Below, piece after piece: positions 53,442 to 62,312 of a DNA stretch of 64,000 nt. The notes under the pieces were generated by a model. It ran no database searches. It had not been told where the DNA came from and saw nothing but the letters and a program-made list of their open reading frames with translations. The DNA is from Rivularia sp. PCC 7116. GTDB taxonomy: Bacteria > Cyanobacteriota > Cyanobacteriia > Cyanobacteriales > Nostocaceae. The position numbers were made by a program, and so were the translations under genes. Position 1 is the stretch's first letter. Each line of letters begins with the position of its first letter. The stretch lies in assembly GCF_000316665.1 (NCBI RefSeq), contig NC_019678.1, positions 8,465,001-8,529,000 on the forward strand, given 5' to 3'.

Positions 53442-53896
53442 ATGCTAAACCGATTGTTTAAAACTTTATAAGCTGCATCTATTATCTATTTTTTGGCAAT
53501 ATTTTGGACTGGATCGGCGATGGTTGATTGGACTCATCCTTTATCTTTTAGCAATGCAAAACTTTCGGGAAGAAATTTTGCGGGTGAAAGCCTACAAGCA
53601 TCTTTATTTTTCAACCCAAATATAGAACTGACTAATGCAGGCTAATGCCGATGTTCGCGGAGTAGTTTTAACTAATGCGATAGTAAATCGAGTAAACTTA
53701 ACAGGAACAGATATGAACTGCCGTACTCGTAGAAGCTTTGTTGCTCCGCGCAATATTTGTTGATACAAACGTTAATGGTGTCGATTTTACTGATGTAATT
53801 TTAGACGGAGCGCAAGTCAAATAACTTTGTAAAAAAGCTGACGGTATTAATTCTAAAACAGGTGTAGAAACTCGTTATTCTCTAGGATGCAAATGA
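53442..53896 (+). pseudogene. Decayed pentapeptide-repeat protein gene
   Basis: Conceptual translation gives MLNRLFKTL, an in-frame TAA, a hydrophobic segment (IIYFLAIFWTGSAMVDW), then pentapeptide repeats (AKLSGRNFAGESLQASLF). A frameshift near 53640 moves on to ANADVRGVVLTNAIVNRVNL; a second near 53745 leads to VDTNVNGVDFTDVILDGAQVK, then a TAA and LCKKADGINSKTGVETRYSLGC. Together these form a typical small exported cyanobacterial pentapeptide protein, broken by two stop codons and at least two frameshifts. Its last codons overlap the purK start (TGCAAATGA), so purK translation may once have been coupled to it. Confidence 0.85.
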
Positions 53897-55092
53897 AGCG
53901 TATTGGTGTAATTGGTGGCGGGCAATTAGCTTTAATGATGGGTACTGCGGCTCAAAAGCTGGGAGTGGAACTAATTGTGCAAACTCCTAAAGCTAACGAT
54001 CCAGCAGTCAGTATTGCGAAAGATACTATTTTCGCCGCAGTTGATGATGCTATAGCCACAGCCGAATTAGCAAGAAAGTGTGATGTTATTACTTTCGAGA
54101 ATGAATTTGTCGATCTAGAAGCTTTATCCAAACTCGCTACAGAAAAAGTTTGTTTTCGTCCTCGGATCGAAGCATTATCTCCTCTTTTAGATAAATACCA
54201 TCAACGTTGTTTTCTGCAAAATTTGAATATACCAGTTCCTAAATTTGAATTACCAGAATCATTATTCGCCATATCATCTTCTTCTACAGGTCAAGATACA
54301 AAAGTTAATAAACTTAATGAGTCGGAATTGAGTTTTCCAGTTGTTTTAAAAGCTCGCCGTCACGGCTACGATGGACAAGGAACTTTTATCATTAAAGATT
54401 TAATTAGTTTAAAGCAAAAACTCTGTTTAGATAATCCGGAAGAAAATCAAACAAATAACTTAATTGAATCTCATTTTTTATTAGAGGAATTTATCCCTTT
54501 TCAGAAAGAATTAGCCGTAATTGCAGCACGCTCCGCATCTGGTGAAGTTTCCACTTTTGTAGTAGTAGAAACTCAACAAGAACAACAAGTTTGTCGGCGA
54601 GTAATTGCGCCTGCTGACATCAGTCTCCAGACAGAAAATACGATAAAAGATATTGCTGCTACCATACTTGACAATTTACAAGTTATAGGGGTTTTCGGCA
54701 TAGAGTTATTCTTGACTAATAACGGTGAAGTGTTAGTAAATGAAATTGCACCTAGAACCCATAACTCCGGGCATTTTTCTATTGATGCCTGCTTTACTTC
54801 GCAGTTTGAGCAGCAATTGCGAGTTTTGTGCGATTTACCTCTAGGCAACACAGCCATGAAAAATCCTTGTGCTATTATGGTAAATTTATTAGGTTATGAA
54901 ACCCAAAAAAGTAGCTATATTGATAAGCGCTTTGCATTAGCAAAAATTCCTGGAGCGCACGTCCATTGGTATGGTAAATCCGAATCTCGTCCTGGACGTA
55001 AACTAGGGCATATTACAGTTTTATTAGATAAATTAAATCGTGATGAAGCGATGACAATTGCCAAAAATATAGAGTCTATATGGTATTCTTGA
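53893..55092 (+). CDS. purK: N5-carboxyaminoimidazole ribonucleotide synthase
   Basis: ATP-grasp enzyme of purine synthesis that carboxylates AIR with bicarbonate; PurE then rearranges the product. The length of 399 residues from the ATG at 53893 (MKRIGVIGGGQLALMM) is normal; an ATG two codons upstream is also possible. Motifs: the N-terminal glycine-rich VIGGGQLALM, VITFENEFVDLEAL, VLKARRHGYDGQGTF of the ATP-grasp, and NEIAPRTHNSGHFSIDAC near the end. The start lies inside the remains of a pentapeptide gene. The 6S RNA gene follows, as is usual in cyanobacteria. Confidence 0.95.
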   Translation: MKRIGVIGGGQLALMMGTAAQKLGVELIVQTPKANDPAVSIAKDTIFAAVDDAIATAELARKCDVITFENEFVDLEALSKLATEKVCFRPRIEALSPLLDKYHQRCFLQNLNIPVPKFELPESLFAISSSSTGQDTKVNKLNESELSFPVVLKARRHGYDGQGTFIIKDLISLKQKLCLDNPEENQTNNLIESHFLLEEFIPFQKELAVIAARSASGEVSTFVVVETQQEQQVCRRVIAPADISLQTENTIKDIAATILDNLQVIGVFGIELFLTNNGEVLVNEIAPRTHNSGHFSIDACFTSQFEQQLRVLCDLPLGNTAMKNPCAIMVNLLGYETQKSSYIDKRFALAKIPGAHVHWYGKSESRPGRKLGHITVLLDKLNRDEAMTIAKNIESIWYS

Positions 55093-55156
55093 TTAATGAA
55101 TGTAGCAAACGAAAATAAAAATTTTCAATTTACTACACAACATCTTAAGTGAAAGT

Positions 55157-55162
55157 TATAAT
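55157..55162 (+). promoter_or_regulatory. -10 box of the 6S RNA
   Basis: A perfect TATAAT lies about seven bases before the start of the 6S RNA terminal stem. No clear -35 TTGACA is seen about 17 bases further upstream. Confidence 0.6.
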
Positions 55163-55167
55163 AGGTT

Positions 55168-55348
55168 TGTTGCACTGCAACGTTGGTGACTGCCATACAG
55201 TTTTGTGATCTATGATTTTTATGATATGGGAACCGAAGAGTTTCGTGGCAGTAAACCGGACTTGCATCCGGAAACTTTAAGCGAGGTATTAGGCTCCCCC
55301 CTGGTTTAACCAGGTCATAAACTTAGGTAAAACGGCGTTGCGGTGAAC
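55168..55348 (+). ncRNA. ssaA: 6S RNA (6Sa)
   Basis: The 6S RNA binds RNA polymerase sigma-70 holoenzyme and mimics an open promoter. The 5' bases GTTGCACTGCAACG pair with CGTTGCGGTGAAC near 55335-55347 to form the closing stem. CTGGTTTAACCAGG occurs in the 3' half. The location just downstream of purK agrees with 6Sa in other cyanobacteria. The approximate length of 181 bases is normal. Ends are estimated from the -10 box and stem; a terminator follows at 55358. It was identified by location and pairing; I could not run a covariance model. Confidence 0.85.
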
Positions 55349-55357
55349 TAAAATTTG

Positions 55358-55410
55358 AAAGCTCCTTAAATCACTTTTCGGTTTGAGGAGCTTTCTTTTG
55401 ATTTTTTAAT
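55358..55410 (+). terminator. Terminator after the 6S RNA
   Basis: AAAGCTCCT (55358-55366) and AGGAGCTTT (55386-55394) pair, with a 19-base loop, followed by CTTTTGATTTTTTAA. Position is about 10 bases beyond the estimated 6S 3' end, so the primary transcript is likely processed. Confidence 0.8.
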
Positions 55411-55800
55411 TCTTACTATACGTCAAGTTGTCATAGAAATCAGTAGATAAAAAGCAAGAAATTAATTATAAGTAATATCAAGAACAATACTTGTTAAGCC
55501 GTTGCGTATTTAATTTAGGTACAGGAAAACGCAGAACATCCGCACTACAGTAATGTACACCTTTGCCTTTTATAAGATTTAGCTATACATCAACTTATAG
55601 TCTTTATTGGTGGACATCTGTAATAACTTTAGCGATTCCAATAGCAACAATTCTTAATTAAGGATCGAGTTTTGCAATCAAAAATGCAATATCAATGGTA
55701 TAGATTTTAGCTAAGATTTTCAAGAATTAGATTTTAGTATGATTAGATGAAAAACTTGGTTTAAAAAAAATATTTTTTTGTTAGAAAAAGACTTAGCATA

Positions 55801-57111
55801 TTGAATTTAATATCAATAAAAACTGATAAAATCTTTAATATTCTTATAGAACAAAATAGTACCGTGTTTCCAGCCTCAGTCTTCAAAATAGACAACGGGT
55901 TAACATTGATTCACCAGGAAATATCTACCACTCCCATTGCTGTGGCAGATGTGTGGGTTAAAGCGGGAGCCAATTTAGAACCAGAGTCTTGGTGCGGAAT
56001 GGCTCACTTCCTAGAACATATGATATTTAAGGGTACCGAAAAATTAGAAGCTGGAGTATTCGATCAAACAATTGAATTTCTTGGTGGTGTAAGTAATGCA
56101 GCTACCAGTTATGATTATGCTCATTATTCGCTGACTACAGCTTCTAATTATCTCGAAGAAACTTTACCTTTAATGGGTGAATTATTACTTAATGCTGCCA
56201 TACCCGAAATTGAACTAAACCGCGAACGTAATGTCATTTTAGAAGAAATTCGGCAAGCATATAACAGTCCCGATTGGATGGGTTTTGAAGCACTTTGTCA
56301 AAGTATTTATCCGCAGCATCCTTATGGGCGCTCAATTTTAGGAAGCGAGCAAGACATAGCACAACATCAAGTAGAGCAACTGCGTTGTTTTCATCGCGCT
56401 CATTATCAACCAGAAAATATGACAATAGCGATCGCCGGAGGAATTTCTGCGTCGAAAGCTTTGGAATTAGTAAATAAGGCTTTTAATGATTTTTCTCCAC
56501 CATCTGCGGATTTTCCTGCGATACAGCCATCAACAAAGCCTTGTATTAACGGAATTTGTCGCGAACAGATTAAACTACCTAGGTTAGAACAAGCCCGCTT
56601 GCTAATGGCATGGTTAGCTCCGGGAGTAGACAAACTTCGCATTTGTTATGGTTTAGATTTACTCTCAGTAATCTTAGCTGGAGGAAGAGCTTCGCGATTA
56701 ATCGCTGATTTACGGGAAAATCGCCAATTAGTTAACTCCATTGGCAGCAGTTTTTCACTGCAACAGCAATCCAGTTTATTTACTATCAATGCTTGGCTAG
56801 AATCAAAACAACTAGAGAGCGTAGAAAAATTGATCCGGCTTCATTTAGAACAATTAATCAGCCAAGAAATTACCGAGCAAGAACTCAACCGTGCGAAACG
56901 TATGCTGTGCAATGACTATGCTTTTTCTACAGAAACGCCAAATCAATTAGCAGGACTTTATGGATATTACAACACCATCGCTTCAGCCGAACTTTCAGTA
57001 AATTATCCCCAGGAAATTCAATCCTTTGACTCAAAAGAACTGCAAAATATAGCATATAAATATCTTTCTCCCGATAATTACGCCGTGACGGTAGTTAAAC
57101 CAGAACATTAA
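55801..57111 (+). CDS. M16-family zinc peptidase, active subunit
   Basis: A 436-residue peptidase of the insulinase/pitrilysin type. The zinc motif HxxEH is in AHFLEHMIFKGT (about residues 68-72), with the downstream Glu near 145 (RNVILEEIRQAY). The C-terminal half has R-x-x-x-E-like substrate-binding residues (ASRLIADLRENRQL). The next gene encodes a partner lacking HxxEH, so the two probably form an active/inactive pair. The start is a TTG with no clear ribosome site; GTG at 55863 is an alternative. Cellular location is uncertain because no signal peptide is visible. Confidence 0.9.
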   Translation: MNLISIKTDKIFNILIEQNSTVFPASVFKIDNGLTLIHQEISTTPIAVADVWVKAGANLEPESWCGMAHFLEHMIFKGTEKLEAGVFDQTIEFLGGVSNAATSYDYAHYSLTTASNYLEETLPLMGELLLNAAIPEIELNRERNVILEEIRQAYNSPDWMGFEALCQSIYPQHPYGRSILGSEQDIAQHQVEQLRCFHRAHYQPENMTIAIAGGISASKALELVNKAFNDFSPPSADFPAIQPSTKPCINGICREQIKLPRLEQARLLMAWLAPGVDKLRICYGLDLLSVILAGGRASRLIADLRENRQLVNSIGSSFSLQQQSSLFTINAWLESKQLESVEKLIRLHLEQLISQEITEQELNRAKRMLCNDYAFSTETPNQLAGLYGYYNTIASAELSVNYPQEIQSFDSKELQNIAYKYLSPDNYAVTVVKPEH

Positions 57112-57205
57112 GGGATATTAGAATCGTAAAGGGCGAATAAAGAGATAAGGGGTGGGGTAGAAGGAAAGACAAGAGGAAATGAATTTATAACTCGCCACTG
57201 ACTGC

Positions 57206-57232
57206 TTGCTAATCTAAAATCTAAAATCTAAA
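57206..57232. repeat. 7-bp tandem repeats between the M16 genes
   Basis: About three to four AATCTAA heptamers, ending about 13 bases before the start of the second M16 gene. Confidence 0.8.
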
Positions 57233-57245
57233 CTCAACAATTTAA

Positions 57246-58520
57246 ATGACAACCTTGCCAAAATTATCGAATCTTTATCGTACTCAGTTGAAAAATGGGA
57301 TAGTACTTCTAGTTACAGAAAATTCTGCTGCCGATGTGATTGCAACTAGAATATTTATCCGTGCTGGAAGTTGTTATGAAAATCCAGAAAAAGCAGGGTT
57401 GGCAAATTTACTTGGCGCTGTACTTACTAAAGGATGTGATGGACTTACGAGCTTGGAAATTGCCGAGCGTGTCGAATCTGTTGGAGCTAGTTTAAGTGCC
57501 GATACTGCTACAGATTATTTTGTTTTATCCTTGAAAACCGTAACTGCTGATTTTACCCAGATATTAGAATTAGCAGCAAAAATATTGCGATCGCCTACTT
57601 TTCCTGAAGCTGAAGTGGAGATGGAAAAGCGAATTTCTCTACAAGATGTGCGTTTACAAAAGGAACAGCCTTTTAGCGTTGCTTTTGAGCAATTACGTCA
57701 AATTATGTACAAAAATCATCCTTATGCATCTTCGGGATTGGGGGATGAAACTACTATCAGCAGTTTAACTAGGCAAGATTTAGTTGAATATTATCAAACT
57801 TATTTTCGTCCAGATAATATAGTTATTAGCATTTCCGGTCGTATTTCGTCTGAAAATGCAGAACAACAAATCAATAAATTATTCGGCGATTGGCAACCAG
57901 CTGTAGACAAAACACTACCGATTACAAATGTGTCAATCCCTCAAACCAAGCCACAACAAGTAATTACCCCCCAAGCAACACAGCAATCAGTACTTATGTT
58001 GGGTTATTTAGGTGCTTCGGTAGACTCCAATGACTACGCTGCTTTAAAATTACTATCCAGTTATTTAGGAAACGGGCTTTCCAGTCGCTTATTTATTGAA
58101 TTAAGAGAAAAGCTTGGTTTAGCTTACGATGTATCGGCATTTTACCCCACCAGGCAGTTCTCAAGCTCTTTTGTTGTTTATATGGGTACGGCACCAGAAA
58201 ATACCCTTAGAGCCTTGAAAGGGTTGCGAAAAGAAGTAGATTTACTTTCAAGCAATAAATTAGAAGAAAGCGTCTTACAAGCTGCAAAAAACAAAGTACT
58301 CGGACAATACGCCCTGGGCAAACAAACCAACGGACAAATCGCCCAGATATACGGTTGGTATGAAATTATCGGTTTGGGAATAGGCTTCGATCAAAAATTT
58401 CAACAAGATATCGCAGCCCTAAGCAGTGCAGATACTACCAAAGCAGCTATCGAATATTTGCAGGAACCATTTGTGTCTATAATCGGTCAACAAGAAGCAA
58501 TTAGCAGTGTAATTGCCTAG
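57246..58520 (+). CDS. M16-family peptidase-like partner, lacking the zinc motif
   Basis: A 424-residue M16 homologue. At the position of HxxEH it has ANLLGAVLTKGC, so no zinc can be bound and it should not be catalytic. The C-terminal domain keeps the substrate-binding R/Y pair: SRLFIELREKLGLAYDVSAFY. In such systems an active subunit and an inactive subunit together form the chamber. It lies 134 bases downstream of the active gene, on the same strand. The peptidoglycan-binding gene follows. Confidence 0.9.
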   Translation: MTTLPKLSNLYRTQLKNGIVLLVTENSAADVIATRIFIRAGSCYENPEKAGLANLLGAVLTKGCDGLTSLEIAERVESVGASLSADTATDYFVLSLKTVTADFTQILELAAKILRSPTFPEAEVEMEKRISLQDVRLQKEQPFSVAFEQLRQIMYKNHPYASSGLGDETTISSLTRQDLVEYYQTYFRPDNIVISISGRISSENAEQQINKLFGDWQPAVDKTLPITNVSIPQTKPQQVITPQATQQSVLMLGYLGASVDSNDYAALKLLSSYLGNGLSSRLFIELREKLGLAYDVSAFYPTRQFSSSFVVYMGTAPENTLRALKGLRKEVDLLSSNKLEESVLQAAKNKVLGQYALGKQTNGQIAQIYGWYEIIGLGIGFDQKFQQDIAALSSADTTKAAIEYLQEPFVSIIGQQEAISSVIA

Positions 58521-58659
58521 CAGCAGTGAGCGACGTTTACTTAGAATCAATTATTTACAGTTTGCGGTTTATTTTAAGCATTTACACTGCTGTCGCAATT
58601 TAATTTTATACTGGTTAATAGATAGTGTATTTGTAAGAGACTTGCCGGGGGCACAAACC

Positions 58660-59649
58660 ATGATAGGTAGTAAAAAACTAAGTATTATCAAGTACTTACG
58701 CTCTCTCATATCGTTTCGTTTCCTTCCGAGAAATAAATTCTACTGGCTACTTCTAATTTCCTCTAGTCCCCTGTTTTTTGGAGCTAGCGCTGGAGTCTCA
58801 ATTGCAGCACCCCAAAAACAGATTGCTCAAGTAGTTGTAGGGGCTACGATGAATCGCCCTAGCCTCAAAATAGGTAGCGAAGGAGTACCTGTAAGAGAAT
58901 TACAAGGAGCTTTAAAACTTTTAGGTTTTTATAAAGGTGAAGTTAATGGTATCTTCAGCCAATCAACTAAACAAGCAGTTTCGAGTTTTCAGCAAGCAGC
59001 AGGTTTGAAATCCGATGGAGTAGTAGATAACAATACTTGGCAAACCCTTTTTCCTAGTACCGGTACATCCACAGCATCAACATCATCAAATCCTGTAAGT
59101 ACCGCTACACCACCACCTTCTAATACCTTTCCCATGCCTACTGAATCCTTCAGTAGCGTTAGAGTCGTAAACAATTCCACACAGCAACGAAGAGTAACAA
59201 CCGCTGCAAACAATAGTCCAGTTCGGATTGTGCAACCGGCTCCAGAGCCAAAACCCTCAACACCAAGAGCAACTAATCCCGAACCAACGCCAGCAAAACC
59301 CAAACCTCGTCAAACCACCACTAGGAAACGAAAACCCGCACAAAGACAAGCTGCAACTACGCGAACTCGTCAAACTACAACTAATCGTAGAAGCAGTACA
59401 ACCACCAAGAGAAAAACTCCTGTAGTACAATACACCGCAGCCGGATTACCAATTTTACGTCCAGGAATGCGAGGTTCTCAGGTAGTAAAATTACAGGAAA
59501 AGCTATCTACTCTAGGATTACTCAAAGGTGTTGATGGAGATTTTGGTCCTGTAACATTAGAAGCAGTAAAAGCATTTCAGAAACGTAATGGTTTAGAAGC
59601 CGATGGAGTTGTCGGAGGAGCTACTTGGCAACTTTTAGATAAGCGTTAA
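58660..59649 (+). CDS. Exported protein with two peptidoglycan-binding domains
   Basis: A 329-residue protein; the start is the ATG at 58660 after CCGGGGG. A longer frame reaches back into the M16 gene without support. The N-terminus has a signal-like hydrophobic segment (FYWLLLISSSPLFFGASAGVSIA). Domain one (about 70-125) and domain two (about 265-325) are PG_binding_1 folds with the GLxxGxVDGxFG-like motif: LGFYKGEVNGIFSQ and LGLLKGVDGDFGP. Between them is a Thr/Arg/Pro-rich linker (TPRATNPEPTPAKPKPRQ and RKRKPAQRQ). It probably anchors to peptidoglycan in the periplasm and carries no enzyme domain. Confidence 0.88.
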   Translation: MIGSKKLSIIKYLRSLISFRFLPRNKFYWLLLISSSPLFFGASAGVSIAAPQKQIAQVVVGATMNRPSLKIGSEGVPVRELQGALKLLGFYKGEVNGIFSQSTKQAVSSFQQAAGLKSDGVVDNNTWQTLFPSTGTSTASTSSNPVSTATPPPSNTFPMPTESFSSVRVVNNSTQQRRVTTAANNSPVRIVQPAPEPKPSTPRATNPEPTPAKPKPRQTTTRKRKPAQRQAATTRTRQTTTNRRSSTTTKRKTPVVQYTAAGLPILRPGMRGSQVVKLQEKLSTLGLLKGVDGDFGPVTLEAVKAFQKRNGLEADGVVGGATWQLLDKR

Positions 59650-59820
59650 TTGATAGTGAGTTAATTTAATATCCAATTTTTATCGGGTGTCGTTACTATG
59701 AGAGTACGGCACCATTATTATTTTTAATGCTAGGGATGGTAGGATCGCGATCGCGCTTAATTTATAACTGGCAATATTTTCAACAACCGCCTTGGAATAA
59801 ATTCCCAGGCTAAAAAACAA

Positions 59821-59850
59821 AGTCTGATAAATCAGACTGGGTAATTTTTT
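59821..59850 (+). terminator. Hairpin with T-run
   Basis: AGTCTGAT (59821-59828) and ATCAGACT (59831-59838) with a 2-base loop as written (the real loop is larger), then GGGTAATTTTTT. It is 170 bases beyond the peptidoglycan-binding gene, so it may terminate its transcript. Confidence 0.6.
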
Positions 59851-59959
59851 CAGTGCGTTTTAACGTACTTTGTGTATGAGCCTTGTAAGCCGGAGGCTTT
59901 CTCGCAGAGAAATTGATTTCAAGGTGGGAATTCAGGCTTAACGAAATTGGTGCAAATTA

Positions 59960-60068
59960 GTAGGTTGGGTTGAACGTTAGCGCAGCGTGTCCGCAAGGAC
60001 ATAGTTAAGCCCAACAATACCACAGCTATAGTTTTTGATTGTTGGGTTTCGTTCCTTAACCCAACCTA
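59960..60068. repeat. MITE-like element with GTAGGTTGGGTTGA end (second copy)
   Basis: Starts GTAGGTTGGGTTGA and ends TTAACCCAACCTAG. The interior has the variant GCGCAGCGTGTCCGCAAGGACATA, and ATTGTTGGGTTTCGTTCC. About 109 bp. It is related to the element at 23817-23907. Confidence 0.78.
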
Positions 60069-60130
60069 GGACTTTAACCTTGAACTGGCAAATTAAATCA
60101 ACCATAAGAAGCATTCAGCGAAGCTGCGGA

Positions 60131-60182
60131 TCATCGCAGTGGTTGGGATTGCTTCGTTTCACTCCGTTCCACTCGCAATGAC
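60131..60182 (-). repeat. REP-like element (TCATTGCGAGTGGAACGGAG)
   Basis: The reverse strand reads TCATTGCGAGTGGAACGGAG followed by TGAAACGAAGCAATCCC and ends CACTGCGATGA. The ends form an imperfect inverted repeat. It is related to the element at 4537-4584. Confidence 0.7.
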
Positions 60183-60252
60183 GTATTATCGGTAATTGCC
60201 GGACATCATATAAGTAAGTCGGCGAAAAAAAATATAGCTATGTAACGAAAAG

Positions 60253-60832
60253 TTAAGATGAGGTATTTGAGTAAAATTTAACACGTTCTGTTTTATAAGC
60301 TCCTTTCTCCCCTCTGGCTTCAACCCCATTCATTACAGCTCCCGGCAAGGTCTAGTTCATCATCAAACATTTGACCAGATAATTCATCCTTTTTGATATG
60401 CTGCCACTCAAGTTCAATTGGATTCATTTCTGAGCAGTACTTGGGTAAAAAGAATATATACAAGCCTTGTTTTTCCCATTTTGACCATAATTGCTGTACT
60501 TCTCGGCATCGATGTATCGGTCCGTTGTCTTGTACAACTACTCTAGTACGCCCAGTTTTTTCGGCATCAGCAGCTTCATATTCCATTATTTGAATGTAAG
60601 CTTTACGGTCAACACCGCCTATTACCAAACCGTAGACAAAGCTGATTAGAGGTTGAAAAAAACCAATAATGCTCAATCTGCGTCCACGACGTTTTGTTTG
60701 TTCTAAATGTTTTTGCTCACCTTTGAAGTAGTAAGTATAGCCGGGTTCACTCCACATACAAAACCCTGACTCATCCAAATACTTTAAATCTATTTCTCCG
60801 CAAGCCAACCCAAGTCTTTTTACAGCACTAGA
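60253..60832 (-). pseudogene. IS630-family transposase remnant
   Basis: The longest frame (60320-60808) encodes the DDE catalytic half of an IS630-type transposase: LDESGFCMW, VVQDNGPIHRC and NPIELEWQHIKKDEL hold the three acidic residues. The N-terminal helix-turn-helix half is missing; an in-frame stop lies just before SSAVKRLGLACG (60832). At the 3' end the frame ends in NEWG, but the next frame continues AVMNGVEARGEKGAYKTE to a stop at 60253, the likely original C-terminus, so a frameshift lies near 60340. Terminal inverted repeats were not identified. It is a dead remnant. Confidence 0.85.
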
Positions 60833-61230
60833 CTAAGAACGCACAATGTTTCAAAGCTTGCCCCGAAATAAGTATGTAGTTTTACGAAATAAAAATCAAT
60901 ATTGCCCATTTCTGGGAAAAAGACTAAACTCTTAACGAATCGTGGTATAAAATTTATTCGCTGCACGACTAAAAAGCCGAACAAGATGTACAATATTCCT
61001 TGCCTACATAACAATTAATAATGCTATCGAGTGATTCTATATTTAAGTAATTAACTCAATTAAAGTCGCAACGAGAACCCGCAATAAGATAATATATATC
61101 CAAAAAAATAAGGTATCATTAGATGCCATTACTCGGAAAGCATTATTTCTCAGCTTTCATTCATGAGCGGATACCGAAAAGTTTATTGTAAATTACTCAG
61201 ACAAATCAATATTTTTCCCAAACAAAGCCC
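60833..61230. other. Gene-free stretch between the IS remnant and the small membrane protein
   Basis: These 398 AT-rich bases have no ORF with coding character; the 64-codon minus-strand frame at 60820-61014 is not similar to any transposase part. The promoter of the gene at 61231 is probably here. Confidence 0.5.
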
Positions 61231-61584
61231 ATGCTGCACTTTATATTAACTTGGCTTGGCACTGCGGTGTCACTGCTAATTACCGCTCATATTGTTCCTG
61301 GATTCGTTATACAAAGCTTTGTCGCAGCCTTGGTTGCAGCTATTGTTGTTGGATTAGTTAATGCTATTATCAGACCAATTCTGAGCGTTCTAACATTTCC
61401 TATAACCTTGCTCACCTTTGGATTATTTACATTTGTTGTCAATGGATTTACCCTTTGGTTAGCAACTATTTTTACACCGGGTTACGGTTTCACAATTAGT
61501 GGACCTTTAGCAGCTTTATTCGGTTCAATAGTACTATCAATAGTTACTAGCGTAATTAGCTATTTCTTAAGAAAAGTTGATTGA
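61231..61584 (+). CDS. Phage-holin-family IV membrane protein (PF04020)
   Basis: A 117-residue membrane protein with four helices. The family pattern is LVNAIIRPILSVLTFPITLLTFGLFTFVVNGFTLWLAT, seen here in the middle. The name refers to a family label; in bacteria these proteins are widespread and no holin activity is shown. Another conserved site is the last helix IVLSIVTSVISYFL. A clear terminator follows about 100 bases downstream. Neighbours give no clue to its job. Confidence 0.9.
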   Translation: MLHFILTWLGTAVSLLITAHIVPGFVIQSFVAALVAAIVVGLVNAIIRPILSVLTFPITLLTFGLFTFVVNGFTLWLATIFTPGYGFTISGPLAALFGSIVLSIVTSVISYFLRKVD

Positions 61585-61685
61585 AGAAGTTGCAAATTCT
61601 AAGCTTATGTAAGCTTTCAAGAATTAAGAATTATTACAGATGCAATAATTATAGTTTTATTGAAATCATTTGCAAGAAACACAGA

Positions 61686-61713
61686 ACCCGGTTCATGATA
61701 GCCGGGTTTTTGG
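61686..61713 (+). terminator. Rho-independent terminator
   Basis: AACCCGG (61686-61692) and CCGGGTT (61703-61709) with a 10-base loop, then TTTTGG. It is of the same CCCGG type as the one at 9205-9240 and follows the small membrane-protein gene. Confidence 0.75.
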
Positions 61714-61855
61714 TTATATCTTCCATCTGCTAATCTCCTTGCTAAAATACAACTTCAAATAATTCATTTACCCTTACTCGAAAGTGTTTAATAGTATTTT
61801 AAAATAGCTTCGTAGCAAAAACTTTAGTCCTGAAAATCTACCTCGAATATTCAGA

Positions 61856-62245
61856 ATGCAAATCACCAGAACTTTTTCCGGTGCATCTTGGGAGTCTACC
61901 GTTGGCTACTGTCGTGCTATCAAAGCAGGAAATCATATTTATGTATCGGGTACCACAGCAGTAGCCGAAGATGGTAGTGTTTTTGCTCCCGGCAATGCTT
62001 ACGCTCAAGCGAAACGCTGCTTTGAAATCGTTAAACAAGCCTTACAAAATTTAAACGCCGATATTCATAACGTAACCAGAACAAGAATGTATGTCACAGA
62101 CATCTCTCTTTGGGCTGAATTCGGAAAAGCACATCAAGAGTTTTTTGCTGAGAATCCTCCTGCTTCCACAATGCTGGAAGTTAATTCGCTGATAGATTCT
62201 GCAATGTTAATTGAAGTTGAAGTGGATGCTGTTTGTTTAGATTAG
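61856..62245 (+). CDS. RidA/YjgF/YER057c-family protein
   Basis: A 129-residue protein of the RidA superfamily. RidA hydrolyses reactive enamines made by PLP enzymes; other branches have related or unknown substrates. Seen: YCRAIKAGNHIYVSGTTAV near residue 20, QAKRCFEIVKQALQNLNA, the mid-protein Arg (TRTRMYVTDI), and the C-terminal STMLEVNSLIDSAMLIEVEVDAV. The Arg used by RidA to bind the carboxylate is present in TRTRMYV. Of the several subfamilies, the exact one is not decided. It lies divergent to nothing and converges on nadK. Confidence 0.9.
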   Translation: MQITRTFSGASWESTVGYCRAIKAGNHIYVSGTTAVAEDGSVFAPGNAYAQAKRCFEIVKQALQNLNADIHNVTRTRMYVTDISLWAEFGKAHQEFFAENPPASTMLEVNSLIDSAMLIEVEVDAVCLD

Positions 62246-62312
62246 TTCGTAGCTGCGCTTTATCGCCCAAACCTTAGATAGCGCTAAAGCGAAACTACAA
62301 ACCTTTATACAT

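Larger units (their letters stand above)
59650..60252. other. 600-base gene-free, repeat-dense region
   Basis: It contains a hairpin with T-run (59821-59850), a MITE-like element (59960-60068), a REP-like sequence (60131-60182) and one HIP1 octamer near 59748. No ORF with coding character. Confidence 0.65.

Noticed and set aside
60820-61014. 64-codon minus-strand frame upstream of the IS remnant
   Set aside because: Tested as the missing N-terminal part of the transposase; it has no helix-turn-helix and is in the wrong place.
61231-61584. Prophage lysis cassette (holin family plus endolysin)
   Set aside because: The holin-family protein and the endolysin-like gene are 38 kb apart, and the family name does not imply lysis.
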